A stretch of DNA of 7,883 nucleotides, taken from NCBI GenBank assembly GCA_013151535.1, contig JAADIC010000131.1, positions 1 through 7,883 on the forward strand, read 5' to 3'. Shown here in pieces: positions 1 to 6,086 of this stretch (positions are counted from its first letter, which is position 1; every line of letters begins with the position of its first letter). A program made the position numbers and the translations under genes. The notes beneath the pieces are model-generated. The model had not been told where the DNA came from, ran no database searches, and saw nothing but the letters and a program-made list of their open reading frames with translations. Source of the stretch: Alphaproteobacteria bacterium (lineage in GTDB: Bacteria; Pseudomonadota; Alphaproteobacteria; Rhodobacterales; Rhodobacteraceae).

Positions 1-791
1 TCGGCAAGACCGAATTGACCAAAGCCCTGGCCGAGTTTCTGTTTGATGACGACAGTGCCATGGTGCGGATTGATATGTCGGAATATATGGAGAAACACTC
101 GGTTGCGCGTCTGATCGGTGCGCCTCCGGGTTATGTCGGCTATGACGAAGGTGGCTCGTTGACCGAGGCTGTGCGGCGGCGTCCTTATCAGGTTGTGCTG
201 TTTGACGAGGTCGAAAAGGCGCATCCGGATGTGTTCAACGTGCTGCTCCAGGTGCTGGATGACGGGGTGCTGACCGATGGGCAAGGCCGCAAGGTTGACT
301 TCAAGCAAACGCTGATTATCCTGACCAGCAATCTTGGTTCGCAAGCCCTCAGCATGCTGCCGGAAGATGCGGATTCAGAGGCCGCCAAGGGCGATGTGAT
401 GGAGGCGGTCAGGGCGCATTTTCGGCCTGAATTTCTGAATCGTCTGGATGAAATCGTGCTGTTTGATCGCCTCAGCCGCGAGAATATGGACGGTATCGTT
501 GATATCCAGCTTGGCATTCTTGACCGGCGTCTTGAGGGCCGGAAAATCCAGCTTGAGATCGACGAGGCGGCGAAAACATGGCTGGCCGATCAGGGTTATG
601 ATCCGGTTTATGGGGCGCGACCCTTGAAGCGGGTGATCCAAAAGGCTTTGCAGGATCCATTGGCGGAATTGCTGCTTAGCGGCAAGGTGCTGGACGGGGC
701 CGAGGTTGTGATAACAGCAGACGCGCGCGGTCTGGTGATCGACGGTGTTGGTGCTTGCGATCAGCCTCCCGATGGCGTGCCGCTGCAATAA
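1..791 (+). CDS. clpB: ATP-dependent chaperone ClpB, C-terminal part (5' end outside window)
   Basis: Hexameric AAA+ disaggregase of the cytosol, which threads aggregated proteins through its central pore together with DnaK. Only the second AAA+ module is visible: 262 codons in frame from base 3. The reading frame opens inside Walker A (GKTEL), so the TTG at 15 is not a start. In order it shows the pore-loop segment GAPPGYVGYDEGG with its substrate-gripping Tyr, Walker B VVLFDEVEKAHPDVFN, sensor 1 LTSN, the arginine-finger segment RPEFLNRLDE and sensor 2 GARPLKR, then the small C-terminal domain. All ATPase residues expected in this part are present. The LFDEVEKAHPDVFN and RPEFLNRLDEI segments are typical of ClpB/ClpC rather than other AAA+ proteins. 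ClpC or ClpA are alternatives, but the C-terminal sequence fits ClpB best. The tail after about residue 240 (GACDQPPDGVPLQ) is lineage-specific. A strong terminator follows 28 bases after the stop. Confidence 0.95.
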   Translation, partial: GKTELTKALAEFLFDDDSAMVRIDMSEYMEKHSVARLIGAPPGYVGYDEGGSLTEAVRRRPYQVVLFDEVEKAHPDVFNVLLQVLDDGVLTDGQGRKVDFKQTLIILTSNLGSQALSMLPEDADSEAAKGDVMEAVRAHFRPEFLNRLDEIVLFDRLSRENMDGIVDIQLGILDRRLEGRKIQLEIDEAAKTWLADQGYDPVYGARPLKRVIQKALQDPLAELLLSGKVLDGAEVVITADARGLVIDGVGACDQPPDGVPLQ

Positions 792-819
792 GACTGGCTC
801 ACGATCTGGGCCGTTTGCG

Positions 820-850
820 GGGAAGGACGTTCAAAACGTCCTTCCCTTTT
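820..850 (+). terminator. Intrinsic terminator of clpB
   Basis: A perfect 12-bp stem (GGGAAGGACGTT, 820-831, pairing with 835-846) with a 3-base loop is followed directly by TTTT (847-850). It lies 28 bases after the clpB stop. On the - strand no T-run follows the stem, so it should act mainly in the clpB direction. The stem and loop also encode the last codons and stop of the convergent small gene. Confidence 0.85.
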
Positions 851-1145
851 GGTAGTAGGCCCCGGTTGAAAACAAGTTGCCAACGCTGACACGGCCCTGC
901 CGCCCCGTTGGCCACCAGTCGGCGCGCGCCATCACCTCTTTGACCCACAGGCCGATGATCTGCTTGTGGGTGTCGGTAATCGGCAGATCGAGCACCAGAA
1001 TGCGCCGCCCAATTGCCTGAACTGCCGGCTTTCGGTGTTCACTGAGGCACGTCATGCGTATCAGGTTGTCGCGCTGTTCGATAATGGGCCGCAGATGCTT
1101 GCCGATGTCGGAGTTTTTGAAGTTTTCCAGCTTGGTACTTATCAT
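831..1145 (-). CDS. Small basic protein of unknown function, 104 aa
   Basis: I do not recognise a named family. The ATG at 1145 is preceded by AAGGA (1151-1155) with a 5-base spacer, and the sequence looks like a real soluble protein: an N-terminal KLENFKNSDIGKHLRPIIEQ segment, a central RKPAVQAIGRRILVL segment, a predicted amphipathic stretch around IIGLWVKEVMARADWW, and a C-terminal RQGRVSVGNLFSTG. It is rich in Lys and Arg (net charge clearly positive, roughly +9), so nucleic-acid binding is possible, but that is inference. There is no signal peptide or membrane segment. It converges on clpB, with only 39 bases between the two stop codons, and its 3' end lies inside the clpB terminator hairpin. 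The long non-coding region with repeats lies immediately upstream and must hold its promoter. No terminator of its own is visible. Confidence 0.7.
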   Translation of the reverse strand: MISTKLENFKNSDIGKHLRPIIEQRDNLIRMTCLSEHRKPAVQAIGRRILVLDLPITDTHKQIIGLWVKEVMARADWWPTGRQGRVSVGNLFSTGAYYQKGRTF

Positions 1146-1239
1146 ATTCGTCCTTATGATGGTTTGGTTTCAGGTGGGTATCCATGTGGGCAGCATTTTG
1201 TCAGGTAACGCTATGTTAGATTACTTAACGATAGGTGAC

Positions 1240-1277
1240 TTATTCACCGATGGCTCCAAGGCAACCTAACTTGGCGT
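1240..1277 (+). repeat. Direct repeat, copy 1
   Basis: 38 bases matching 1310-1347 at 33 of 38 positions with no gaps, offset exactly 70. It starts with TTATTCACC, one base from the DnaA-box form TTATTCACA, and includes GCAACCTAACTT, which is identical in both copies. Confidence 0.85.
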
Positions 1278-1309
1278 CGTCCGCGCGCGACAACGGCCTG
1301 TCCGCCAGC

Positions 1310-1318
1310 TTATCCACA
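1310..1318 (+). promoter_or_regulatory. DnaA-box-like 9-mer TTATCCACA
   Basis: Exact match to the high-affinity DnaA-box consensus TTATNCACA. A near match (TTATTCACC, 1240-1248) sits at the same place in the other repeat copy. A 9-mer can occur by chance in a window this size, so the weight comes from its repetition within the direct repeats. Binding is not shown. Confidence 0.4.
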
Positions 1319-1347
1319 GATGACTCCAAAGCAACCTAACTTAGCGT
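1310..1347 (+). repeat. Direct repeat, copy 2
   Basis: Partner of 1240-1277 (33 of 38 identical, no gaps). It begins with the perfect DnaA-box sequence TTATCCACA and runs at its right end into the palindrome at 1334-1352. Four of the five differences are transitions, which suggests an old duplication drifting rather than a recent copy. Confidence 0.85.
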
Positions 1348-1352
1348 TAGGT
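1334..1352. promoter_or_regulatory. Palindrome, possible operator
   Basis: ACCTAAC-TTAGC-GTTAGGT: perfect 7-base arms around a 5-base centre, a size typical of a dimeric-regulator operator. Its core CTAACTTAGCGTTA (1336-1349) recurs inverted at 1206-1219 with 13 of 14 matches, and a weaker direct copy is at 1266-1279 (11 of 14). The small gene starting at 1145 is the nearest candidate target, but this is inference. Confidence 0.5.
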
Positions 1353-1485
1353 AACATCAGCGGTTATTATGTTCGTCGTGCCGTGGGGCCGGAATTTGGC
1401 TCAAAAAATAACAATATTCTGTCCAATCGGCTTGCGAAGTCTGGAATTCCAAATCTGCCCCCAAAAATCCATTGCTGTCAGTGCC

Positions 1486-2962
1486 CTATTCAATCGACAT
1501 GCAGATATATTTCATCTCCAGATAGTCCTCGGTCCCGTGGCTGGAACCTTCGCGCCCTTGCCCCGATTGCTTGACCCCGCCAAACGGCGCAACCTCGGTC
1601 GAAATCAGCCCGGTGTTGATGCCGACCATGCCATATTCAAGCGCCTCGGCCACGCGGTAAACCCGACTAAGGTCGTTGGCATAGAAATAGGAGGCCAGCC
1701 CGAAAATCGTGTCGTTGGCCTGTTTGATCACATCAGCCTCGTCCTTGAAACGGAACAGGGGGGCGAGCGGGCCGAAGGTTTCGTCGCTCTTAACCAGCAT
1801 ATCGGGCGTGACGCCCGTCAGGATGGTCGGTTCAAAAAACGTACCCCCCAGCACATGGCGCTTGCCGCCGGTGACGATTTTCGCGCCTTTGGCAACTGCA
1901 TCGGCGATATGTTCTTCAACCTTTTCAACGGCGGCTTGGGTAATCAGCGGCCCGGCGGCGACGCCCGCGTCAAAACCATCGCCGACCTTTCATCTGGCCG
2001 ACCGCCACCGCCAGTTTTTCGGCGAAGGCGTCATAGACGCCGTCCTGCACATAAATCCGGTTGGCGCAGACACAAGTCTGGCCGTTGTTGCGGTATTTGG
2101 AGATCATCGCGCCCTCGACTGCCTTATCCAGATCAGCGTCATCAAACACGATAAACGGCGCGTTGCCGCCCAGTTCCATGCTGGTTTTCATCACCTGATC
2201 GGCGGCTTGGCGCATCAGGATACGGCCGACCTCGGTTGAGCCGGTGAAGGTCAGTTTGCGCACGGTGGGGTTGTTGCAAAACTCGCGGCCAAACGCGGCG
2301 GAACTGGTTGACGGCAGAACTGAAAATACGCCCTTTGGCACGCCCGCACGCTCGGCCAGCACCGCCATGGCCAGCGCTGACAGCGGTGTTTCCGAAGCCG
2401 GGCGGGCGACGAACGCACAGCCCACCGCCAGAGCGGGCGCAACCTTGCGCGCGATCATGGCGTTGGGGAAATTCCACGGTGTGATCGAGGCAACGACGCC
2501 GACAGGTTGCTTGATGACGGTGATGCGTTTGTCGCGCTGGTGGCCTGGGATCACCTCGCCATATGTTCGTTTGGCCTCTTCGCCGAACCATTCGACGAAA
2601 CTGGCCCCGTAAAGGATTTCACCCTTGGCCTCGGCCAGCGGTTTGCCCATTTCAGCGGTCAGGATCGCGGCCAGATCGTCAGCGTTTTCCACCATCATAT
2701 CGTACCATTTACGCAAAACCGCCGCGCGTTCCTTGCCGGTGCGCGCGGCCCAGTCTTTTTGCGCCAGCCGTGCGGCTTCAATCGCGTCGCGGCACTGGGC
2801 GACGCTGGCATTGGCCACCTCCATCAACACGTCGCCCCGCGCCGGATTGCTGACCGGGAATGTGCCATCGGCCCCATCCACCCAGTCACCCGCCAAAAAG
2901 GCTTGTCCGCGCAGAAGATCATTGTCGTTCAGAATGGCGGGCAGGTTGGTTGAATTGTGCAT
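1486..2962 (-). pseudogene. gabD: Succinate-semialdehyde dehydrogenase, frameshifted
   Basis: Aldehyde dehydrogenase of the SSADH (ALDH5) type, which oxidises succinate semialdehyde to succinate with NAD(P)+ in 4-aminobutyrate breakdown. The 5' part (2962 down to about 1988) holds TPWNFP (161-166), catalytic Glu263 in MELGGNAP and catalytic Cys297 in GQTCVCANR. The 3' part (to 1486) holds TFFEPTIL, the EALEYGMVGINTG segment and APFGGVKQSGQGREG. The first frame stops just after GQMK. Removing one G (+ strand C at 1986 or 1987) restores KVGDGFDAG and joins both parts into about 491 residues, the normal length. No stop interrupts the join. Residue 187 is Arg (VARPASETP) where the family has a near-invariant Lys that contacts the coenzyme. 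The start at 2962 has AAGAGG (2971-2976), 8 bases upstream. It is divergent from the hydrolase gene. A sequencing error could explain the frameshift. Confidence 0.85.
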
Positions 2963-2975
2963 GGGTTCGGCCTCT

Positions 2976-2985
2976 TTTGATCAAA
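2976..2985. promoter_or_regulatory. Palindrome TTTGATCAAA in the gabD/hydrolase divergent region
   Basis: Perfect 10-base palindrome directly upstream of the gabD ribosome site (AAGAGG, 2971-2976), within the 101-base region between the divergent gabD and hydrolase genes (2963-3063). It could be a regulator half-site. It is short and could be chance. No convincing -35/-10 pair was identified on either strand. Confidence 0.25.
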
Positions 2986-3063
2986 TTATCCTGATTGCGA
3001 TCTTCCACAATTATCTTTCCTTCGCAAGGGCGCGCGGCGATACTGGCGCAAGGGGGAAGTAAC

Positions 3064-3870
3064 ATGAGCGAGATCGACTGGGACGACCTGTACGCCAATG
3101 GTGCCTATATCGAGGACGCTGCTGATTATCCGCCGCGTTGGGCCGCTCTGGCGGCTGAGTTCCGGGCGCAAATGCAGGCCAAGGACAAGTGCCAACTCGA
3201 TATTACCTATGGTCCCCACGCGCGTGAAAAGTTTGATCTGTTTCTGCCCGATGCCGCGCCGCGCGGCTTGGTGGTGTTCGTGCATGGCGGCTATTGGCTG
3301 GCGTTTGACAAATCAAGCTGGTCGCATTTGGCGGCGGGGGCTTTGGCGCGGGAATATGCGGTGGCGATGCCATCTTATGTGCTTTCCCCCGAGGTGCCGG
3401 TTTCCACGATCACAAAGCAGATAGCAGCGGCGATTGACAAGGCGGCGGGCATGGTCGCCGGGCCGATCCACCTGACCGGTCATTCCGCTGGCGGGCATCT
3501 GGTGACGCGGATGTTGTGTTCGGACATTCACTGGCAGGGCTGCTTTCCGGCGCGCATTGCGCGGGTGGTTTCGATTTCAGGCGTGCATGATTTGCGACCC
3601 CTGTTGAACACCACGATGAACGACCAGTTCAAGATGGATGAGGCCGCCGCTGCCGCCGAAAGCCCGTTGTTGCACCATGACCACAAGCCGGTGCCGGTGG
3701 TGGCGTGGGTTGGTGGCGACGAGAGGCCGGTGTTTATCAAACAATCCAAATGGCTGGCGCGCGACTGGCCGAGCGCCGAAATGGTGATCGACCCCGGCAA
3801 GCATCATTTCAATGTCATAGATGGCTTGGCCGACCCTGACAGCCCATTGATGCACGCGCTTCTGGGTTAA
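3064..3870 (+). CDS. Alpha/beta hydrolase, arylformamidase-like
   Basis: Predicted cytosolic alpha/beta-hydrolase of 268 residues. It has the oxyanion-hole motif HGGYW (74-78) and nucleophile elbow GHSAGG with Ser141. Asp219 in GGDER and His248 in KHHF are the likely other members of the triad. HGGYW, the segment SISGVHDLRPLL (170-181) and a later ESPLL resemble kynurenine formamidases of the AFMID type, which hydrolyse N-formylkynurenine in tryptophan breakdown. No other kynurenine-pathway gene is in the window, so the substrate is uncertain and a general esterase is possible. I chose the ATG at 3064 because AGGGGGAAG (3051-3059) precedes it at a normal distance and the protein begins like its relatives there (MSEIDWDDLY). 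The in-frame extension back to 2995 lacks such a site. It is divergent from gabD. Its stop overlaps the cupin stop by 4 bases. Confidence 0.85.
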   Translation: MSEIDWDDLYANGAYIEDAADYPPRWAALAAEFRAQMQAKDKCQLDITYGPHAREKFDLFLPDAAPRGLVVFVHGGYWLAFDKSSWSHLAAGALAREYAVAMPSYVLSPEVPVSTITKQIAAAIDKAAGMVAGPIHLTGHSAGGHLVTRMLCSDIHWQGCFPARIARVVSISGVHDLRPLLNTTMNDQFKMDEAAAAAESPLLHHDHKPVPVVAWVGGDERPVFIKQSKWLARDWPSAEMVIDPGKHHFNVIDGLADPDSPLMHALLG

Positions 3871-4223
3871 CTGGCGTGGCGGATGATGTCGTCTTCGCCG
3901 AGATAGGCACCCGTCTGCACCTCGATCAAATGCAGATCAACCTTACCGTGATTTTCGATCATGTGCAGCGCGCCGATCGGGATGTCGACCGACTGGTTTT
4001 CAAACAGATCATGCGCGACGCCGTTGAGTGTTACTCGGCCCGAGCCTGAAACCGCGATCCAGTGTTCCGAGCGGTGGAAATGGCTTTGCAAGCCAAGGCT
4101 TTGCCCGGGCGCGATAATCAGATGCCGCACTTTGAAGCGGCCTTGCTCGGTGAGCGGCGTGCAGTGGCCCCATGTGCGCCTCGCGGACTGATCGAAAACT
4201 TCCGGTGTCGTCTGAATGTTCAT
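3867..4223 (-). CDS. Single-domain cupin, mannose-6-phosphate isomerase type II family
   Basis: A 118-residue cupin that corresponds to the C-terminal isomerase domain of bifunctional mannose-1-phosphate guanylyltransferase/mannose-6-phosphate isomerase proteins (ManC/AlgA). It shows RTWGH near the N-terminus, PGQSLGLQSHFHRSEHW (39-55) with putative metal ligands His48, His50 and Glu53, a second-motif His87 in IPIGALHMIEN, and the typical ending IEVQTGAYLGEDDIIR. No nucleotidyltransferase domain lies upstream, so this is a stand-alone version. It may isomerise mannose-6-phosphate and fructose-6-phosphate, or act on another sugar. The start at 4223 is supported by GGAG (4231-4234) with a 7-base spacer. 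It lies 66 bases downstream of the P1 hydrolase gene on the same strand, so cotranscription is possible but not clear. It overlaps the convergent hydrolase gene by 4 bases (stop over stop), leaving no room for a conventional terminator. Confidence 0.85.
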   Translation of the reverse strand: MNIQTTPEVFDQSARRTWGHCTPLTEQGRFKVRHLIIAPGQSLGLQSHFHRSEHWIAVSGSGRVTLNGVAHDLFENQSVDIPIGALHMIENHGKVDLHLIEVQTGAYLGEDDIIRHAS

Positions 4224-4289
4224 TTCACCGCTCCGATGCGCAAGGGGATGCCCTCAGCGTTAAGGTTAAAGGGTAAATGAAGGGTTAAC

Positions 4290-5291
4290 TCAGCCGTCTG
4301 GGCCGAATTTTTCCTGCCATGTGGGTAGAATATCGCCCTTGGCCGGTGTCGCGTTGTAAATTGCGCGGGCGATGGCGCGGGCCAGACATTGGGCGGCGGC
4401 GTGGCCCAGCAACAGGGTGTCGGTCAGTGGGTCATCCAAGGGTTTATCGCCTGTGGCAGCAGCAAAGATCAGATCACCGTCAATCGGCGTGTGGCTGGGA
4501 AAGATAGCGCGCGCCATGCCGTCATGGGCGGCAGTTGCCAGCCTTGTGGCTTGCGCTTGGGTCAGGGTCGCATCGGTGGCGATGATGGCGATGGTGGTGT
4601 TGGTCCCTTCAGATATGGCGGCGTAGGGGTCACGCTCTTGCGTCGGGTCGATCCGGGCGGTGCCGTGGCCACCAAACTCGTCACCTATTTCATAGGGCGC
4701 GGCCCAGAAATTCTTCTGCCCCTGCTGCACGACCGAGCCAACCGAATTCGCCGCCACCAGCGCACCAATTGTCATGCCATTGTCCAGCACGAACGAGGCC
4801 GAGCCAAGCCCACCCTTCAAATCCATCGCGGTCGCACCGCATCCGGCCCCAACCGTGCCAAGTTTGAAACCCTCGCTGGCGTCTTCCAAAGCGGCCTCAC
4901 CGAGCGCCTTATAGGGGTTCTCGGTCCAGTCTTTATCGCCCCCATTCAGCAGATCAAACAGGATCGCCCCGGGCACAATCGGCACAAGTGCTGCCCCAAC
5001 CGCAAAGCCGCGCCCCTGTTTTCTAAGCCCATCAACCACCCCCGAGGCCGCATCCAATCCAAAGGCAGACCCGCCCGACAGCACCAGCGCATCGACCTCC
5101 TGAACCAGCTTGTCAGGGGCCAGCAGGTCGGTTTCCCGCGTGCCGGGTGCGCCGCCCATGATGTGAACACCAGCCACGAACGGCGCATCCCCCAGCAGAA
5201 CGGTTGCGCCGGATTTCAGGCGATCATTCTGGGAATTGCCGACTCGCAAGCCGGAAACATCGGTGATCAAATTTAGTGGTCCGGGCCTCAT
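4290..5291 (-). CDS. P1 family (DmpA/NylC-like) self-cleaving hydrolase
   Basis: 333-residue Ntn-like hydrolase of the P1/S58 family, which includes aminopeptidase DmpA, beta-peptidyl aminopeptidase BapA and the nylon oligomer hydrolase NylC. These mature by cutting their own chain just before a Ser or Thr nucleophile. Here the site reads EGTNTTIAIIATDA, with Asn231-Thr232 as the likely cut, as in NylC (Asn-Thr) rather than DmpA (Gly-Ser). Other likely catalytic residues are Lys159 (DLKGG), Asn182 (AANSVG), and Asp271 and Asp273 (DGD); the Thr-to-Asp distances of 39 and 41 equal those I recall for NylC. Early motifs are TDVSGLRVGN and LSGGSAFGLDAASG. No signal peptide is seen. The start at 5291 was chosen because family proteins begin near MRPGPLNLITDVSG and it forms an ATGA overlap with the SDR stop (5288-5291), which suggests translational coupling. 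The natural substrate is unknown; peptides or amides are likely. Confidence 0.9.
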   Translation of the reverse strand: MRPGPLNLITDVSGLRVGNSQNDRLKSGATVLLGDAPFVAGVHIMGGAPGTRETDLLAPDKLVQEVDALVLSGGSAFGLDAASGVVDGLRKQGRGFAVGAALVPIVPGAILFDLLNGGDKDWTENPYKALGEAALEDASEGFKLGTVGAGCGATAMDLKGGLGSASFVLDNGMTIGALVAANSVGSVVQQGQKNFWAAPYEIGDEFGGHGTARIDPTQERDPYAAISEGTNTTIAIIATDATLTQAQATRLATAAHDGMARAIFPSHTPIDGDLIFAAATGDKPLDDPLTDTLLLGHAAAQCLARAIARAIYNATPAKGDILPTWQEKFGPDG

Positions 5292-6028
5292 ATGCAGCGC
5301 CCGCCATCGACTTCCATGGCGACGCCGGTAATCATACTGGCCTCGTCGGAACACAGGAAACAAGCGGCGTTGCCCATGTCTTCGGGCGTGGAAAACCGGC
5401 CCAGTGGGATGGTGGAGATGAACTTGGCGCGAATTTCCGGCGTGTCCTCGCCCATGAAGGATTTCAGCAGCGGGGTTTCACCGGCCACAGGGTTCAGTGC
5501 ATTGACCCGCACGCCAAATGGCGCAAGCTCCACCGCCATGGTCTTGGTCGCAGTAATCACCCAGCCTTTGGAGGCATTGTACCAGTTGAGATTGGGGCGC
5601 GGCGACACGCCAGCGGTTGAGGCAATGTTCAGGATCACGCCCGCCCTATTGGCCTTCATATGGGGCACAAGATGTTTGGCGGTCAGATAGATCGAGCGCA
5701 TGTTGACGTTCAGAACACGATCAAAATCATCCTCGGATATGGTTTCCATCGGCGCGGGCAGATGGGTGACACCAGCGTTGTTAACCAGAATATCAAGCTG
5801 TCCGAACTCGGCAATCGCTTGCGCTGCCATGGCCGCCACGCTGTCGCCATTGGCCACGTCTACTGTGCAGATGATCCCGCCGACTTCCTTGGCAATGTCA
5901 GCCGCCGCATCTGTGTTGATATCGGCCACCAGAACCCGCGCCCCCTCGGCGGCGAATTTGCGCGCCATGCCTGCGCCAAAGCCGGATCCGGCGCCGGTGA
6001 TGATTGCGGATTTACCTTTTAGACGCAT
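5288..6028 (-). CDS. Classical short-chain dehydrogenase/reductase (FabG-like)
   Basis: 246-residue Rossmann-fold oxidoreductase. The coenzyme motif TGAGSGFG is at 11-18. Asp36 at the end of the second strand (VADIN) favours NAD(H) over NADP(H). NNAG is at 83-86, and the catalytic set is Asn109, Ser137, Tyr150 and Lys154 (YNASK). The C-terminus MEVDGGRCI is typical of FabG-like members. Length and motifs are intact. The substrate cannot be read from the sequence; 3-oxoacyl-CoA/ACP, glucose and other alcohol dehydrogenases all share this layout. The start at 6028 has GGGAGG (6034-6039) 5 bases upstream. It lies 58 bases after mch and overlaps the P1 hydrolase start by ATGA, so it is surely cotranscribed with the hydrolase and possibly with mch. 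The gap before it has no terminator-like hairpin. Confidence 0.9.
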   Translation of the reverse strand: MRLKGKSAIITGAGSGFGAGMARKFAAEGARVLVADINTDAAADIAKEVGGIICTVDVANGDSVAAMAAQAIAEFGQLDILVNNAGVTHLPAPMETISEDDFDRVLNVNMRSIYLTAKHLVPHMKANRAGVILNIASTAGVSPRPNLNWYNASKGWVITATKTMAVELAPFGVRVNALNPVAGETPLLKSFMGEDTPEIRAKFISTIPLGRFSTPEDMGNAACFLCSDEASMITGVAMEVDGGRCI

Positions 6029-6086
6029 GACGCCCTCCCAATTCTGTTTGAGCGGAGTTTGCGGCGATTAACATGCGGGGGCAAGA

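Larger units (their letters stand above)
1146..1485. other. 340-base non-coding region with repeats
   Basis: This stretch lies upstream of the small basic protein gene and downstream of gabD, both on the - strand. No reading frame here has a credible ribosome site or protein-like sequence. It contains the AAGGA ribosome site of the small gene (1151-1155), a pair of 38-base direct repeats, a palindrome, DnaA-box-like 9-mers and an AT-rich patch around 1402-1420. No tRNA or other RNA gene is recognisable. There is no clear hairpin plus T-run for gabD. Confidence 0.75.

Noticed and set aside
1369..2154. 261-codon open frame on the + strand
   Set aside because: It is antisense to gabD and contains Arg/Pro-rich low-complexity sequence typical of a shadow frame.
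2293..2334. Possible second lesion in gabD: VLPSTSSAAFG where E. coli GabD has VVTGSAGAVG
   Set aside because: Frame and flanking homology are continuous. Human SSADH also has a longer, different loop here (IPCS...), so this is natural variation, not damage.
2995..3063. Longer start for the alpha/beta hydrolase
   Set aside because: The extension is not protein-like and covers the divergent promoter region. The ATG at 3064 has a strong purine-rich site before it.
4249..4288. Near-repeats of GGTTAA/GGGTAA/GGGTTAA in the gap between the P1 hydrolase and the cupin
   Set aside because: Short, imperfect and low-complexity; no spacing matching a known regulator such as CtrA (TTAA-N7-TTAA), and no hairpin plus T-run.
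4389..5276. 295-codon open frame on the + strand
   Set aside because: It lies fully antisense to the P1 hydrolase gene, whose motifs are unmistakable. The frame has no family-like motif and no good ribosome site, and reflects codon bias on the opposite strand.
5292..5363. Longer start for the P1 hydrolase, extending into the SDR gene
   Set aside because: The extra 24 residues (MFPVFRRGQYDYRRR...) are SDR codons read out of frame. The ATGA junction at 5288-5291 and family N-termini support the start at 5291.
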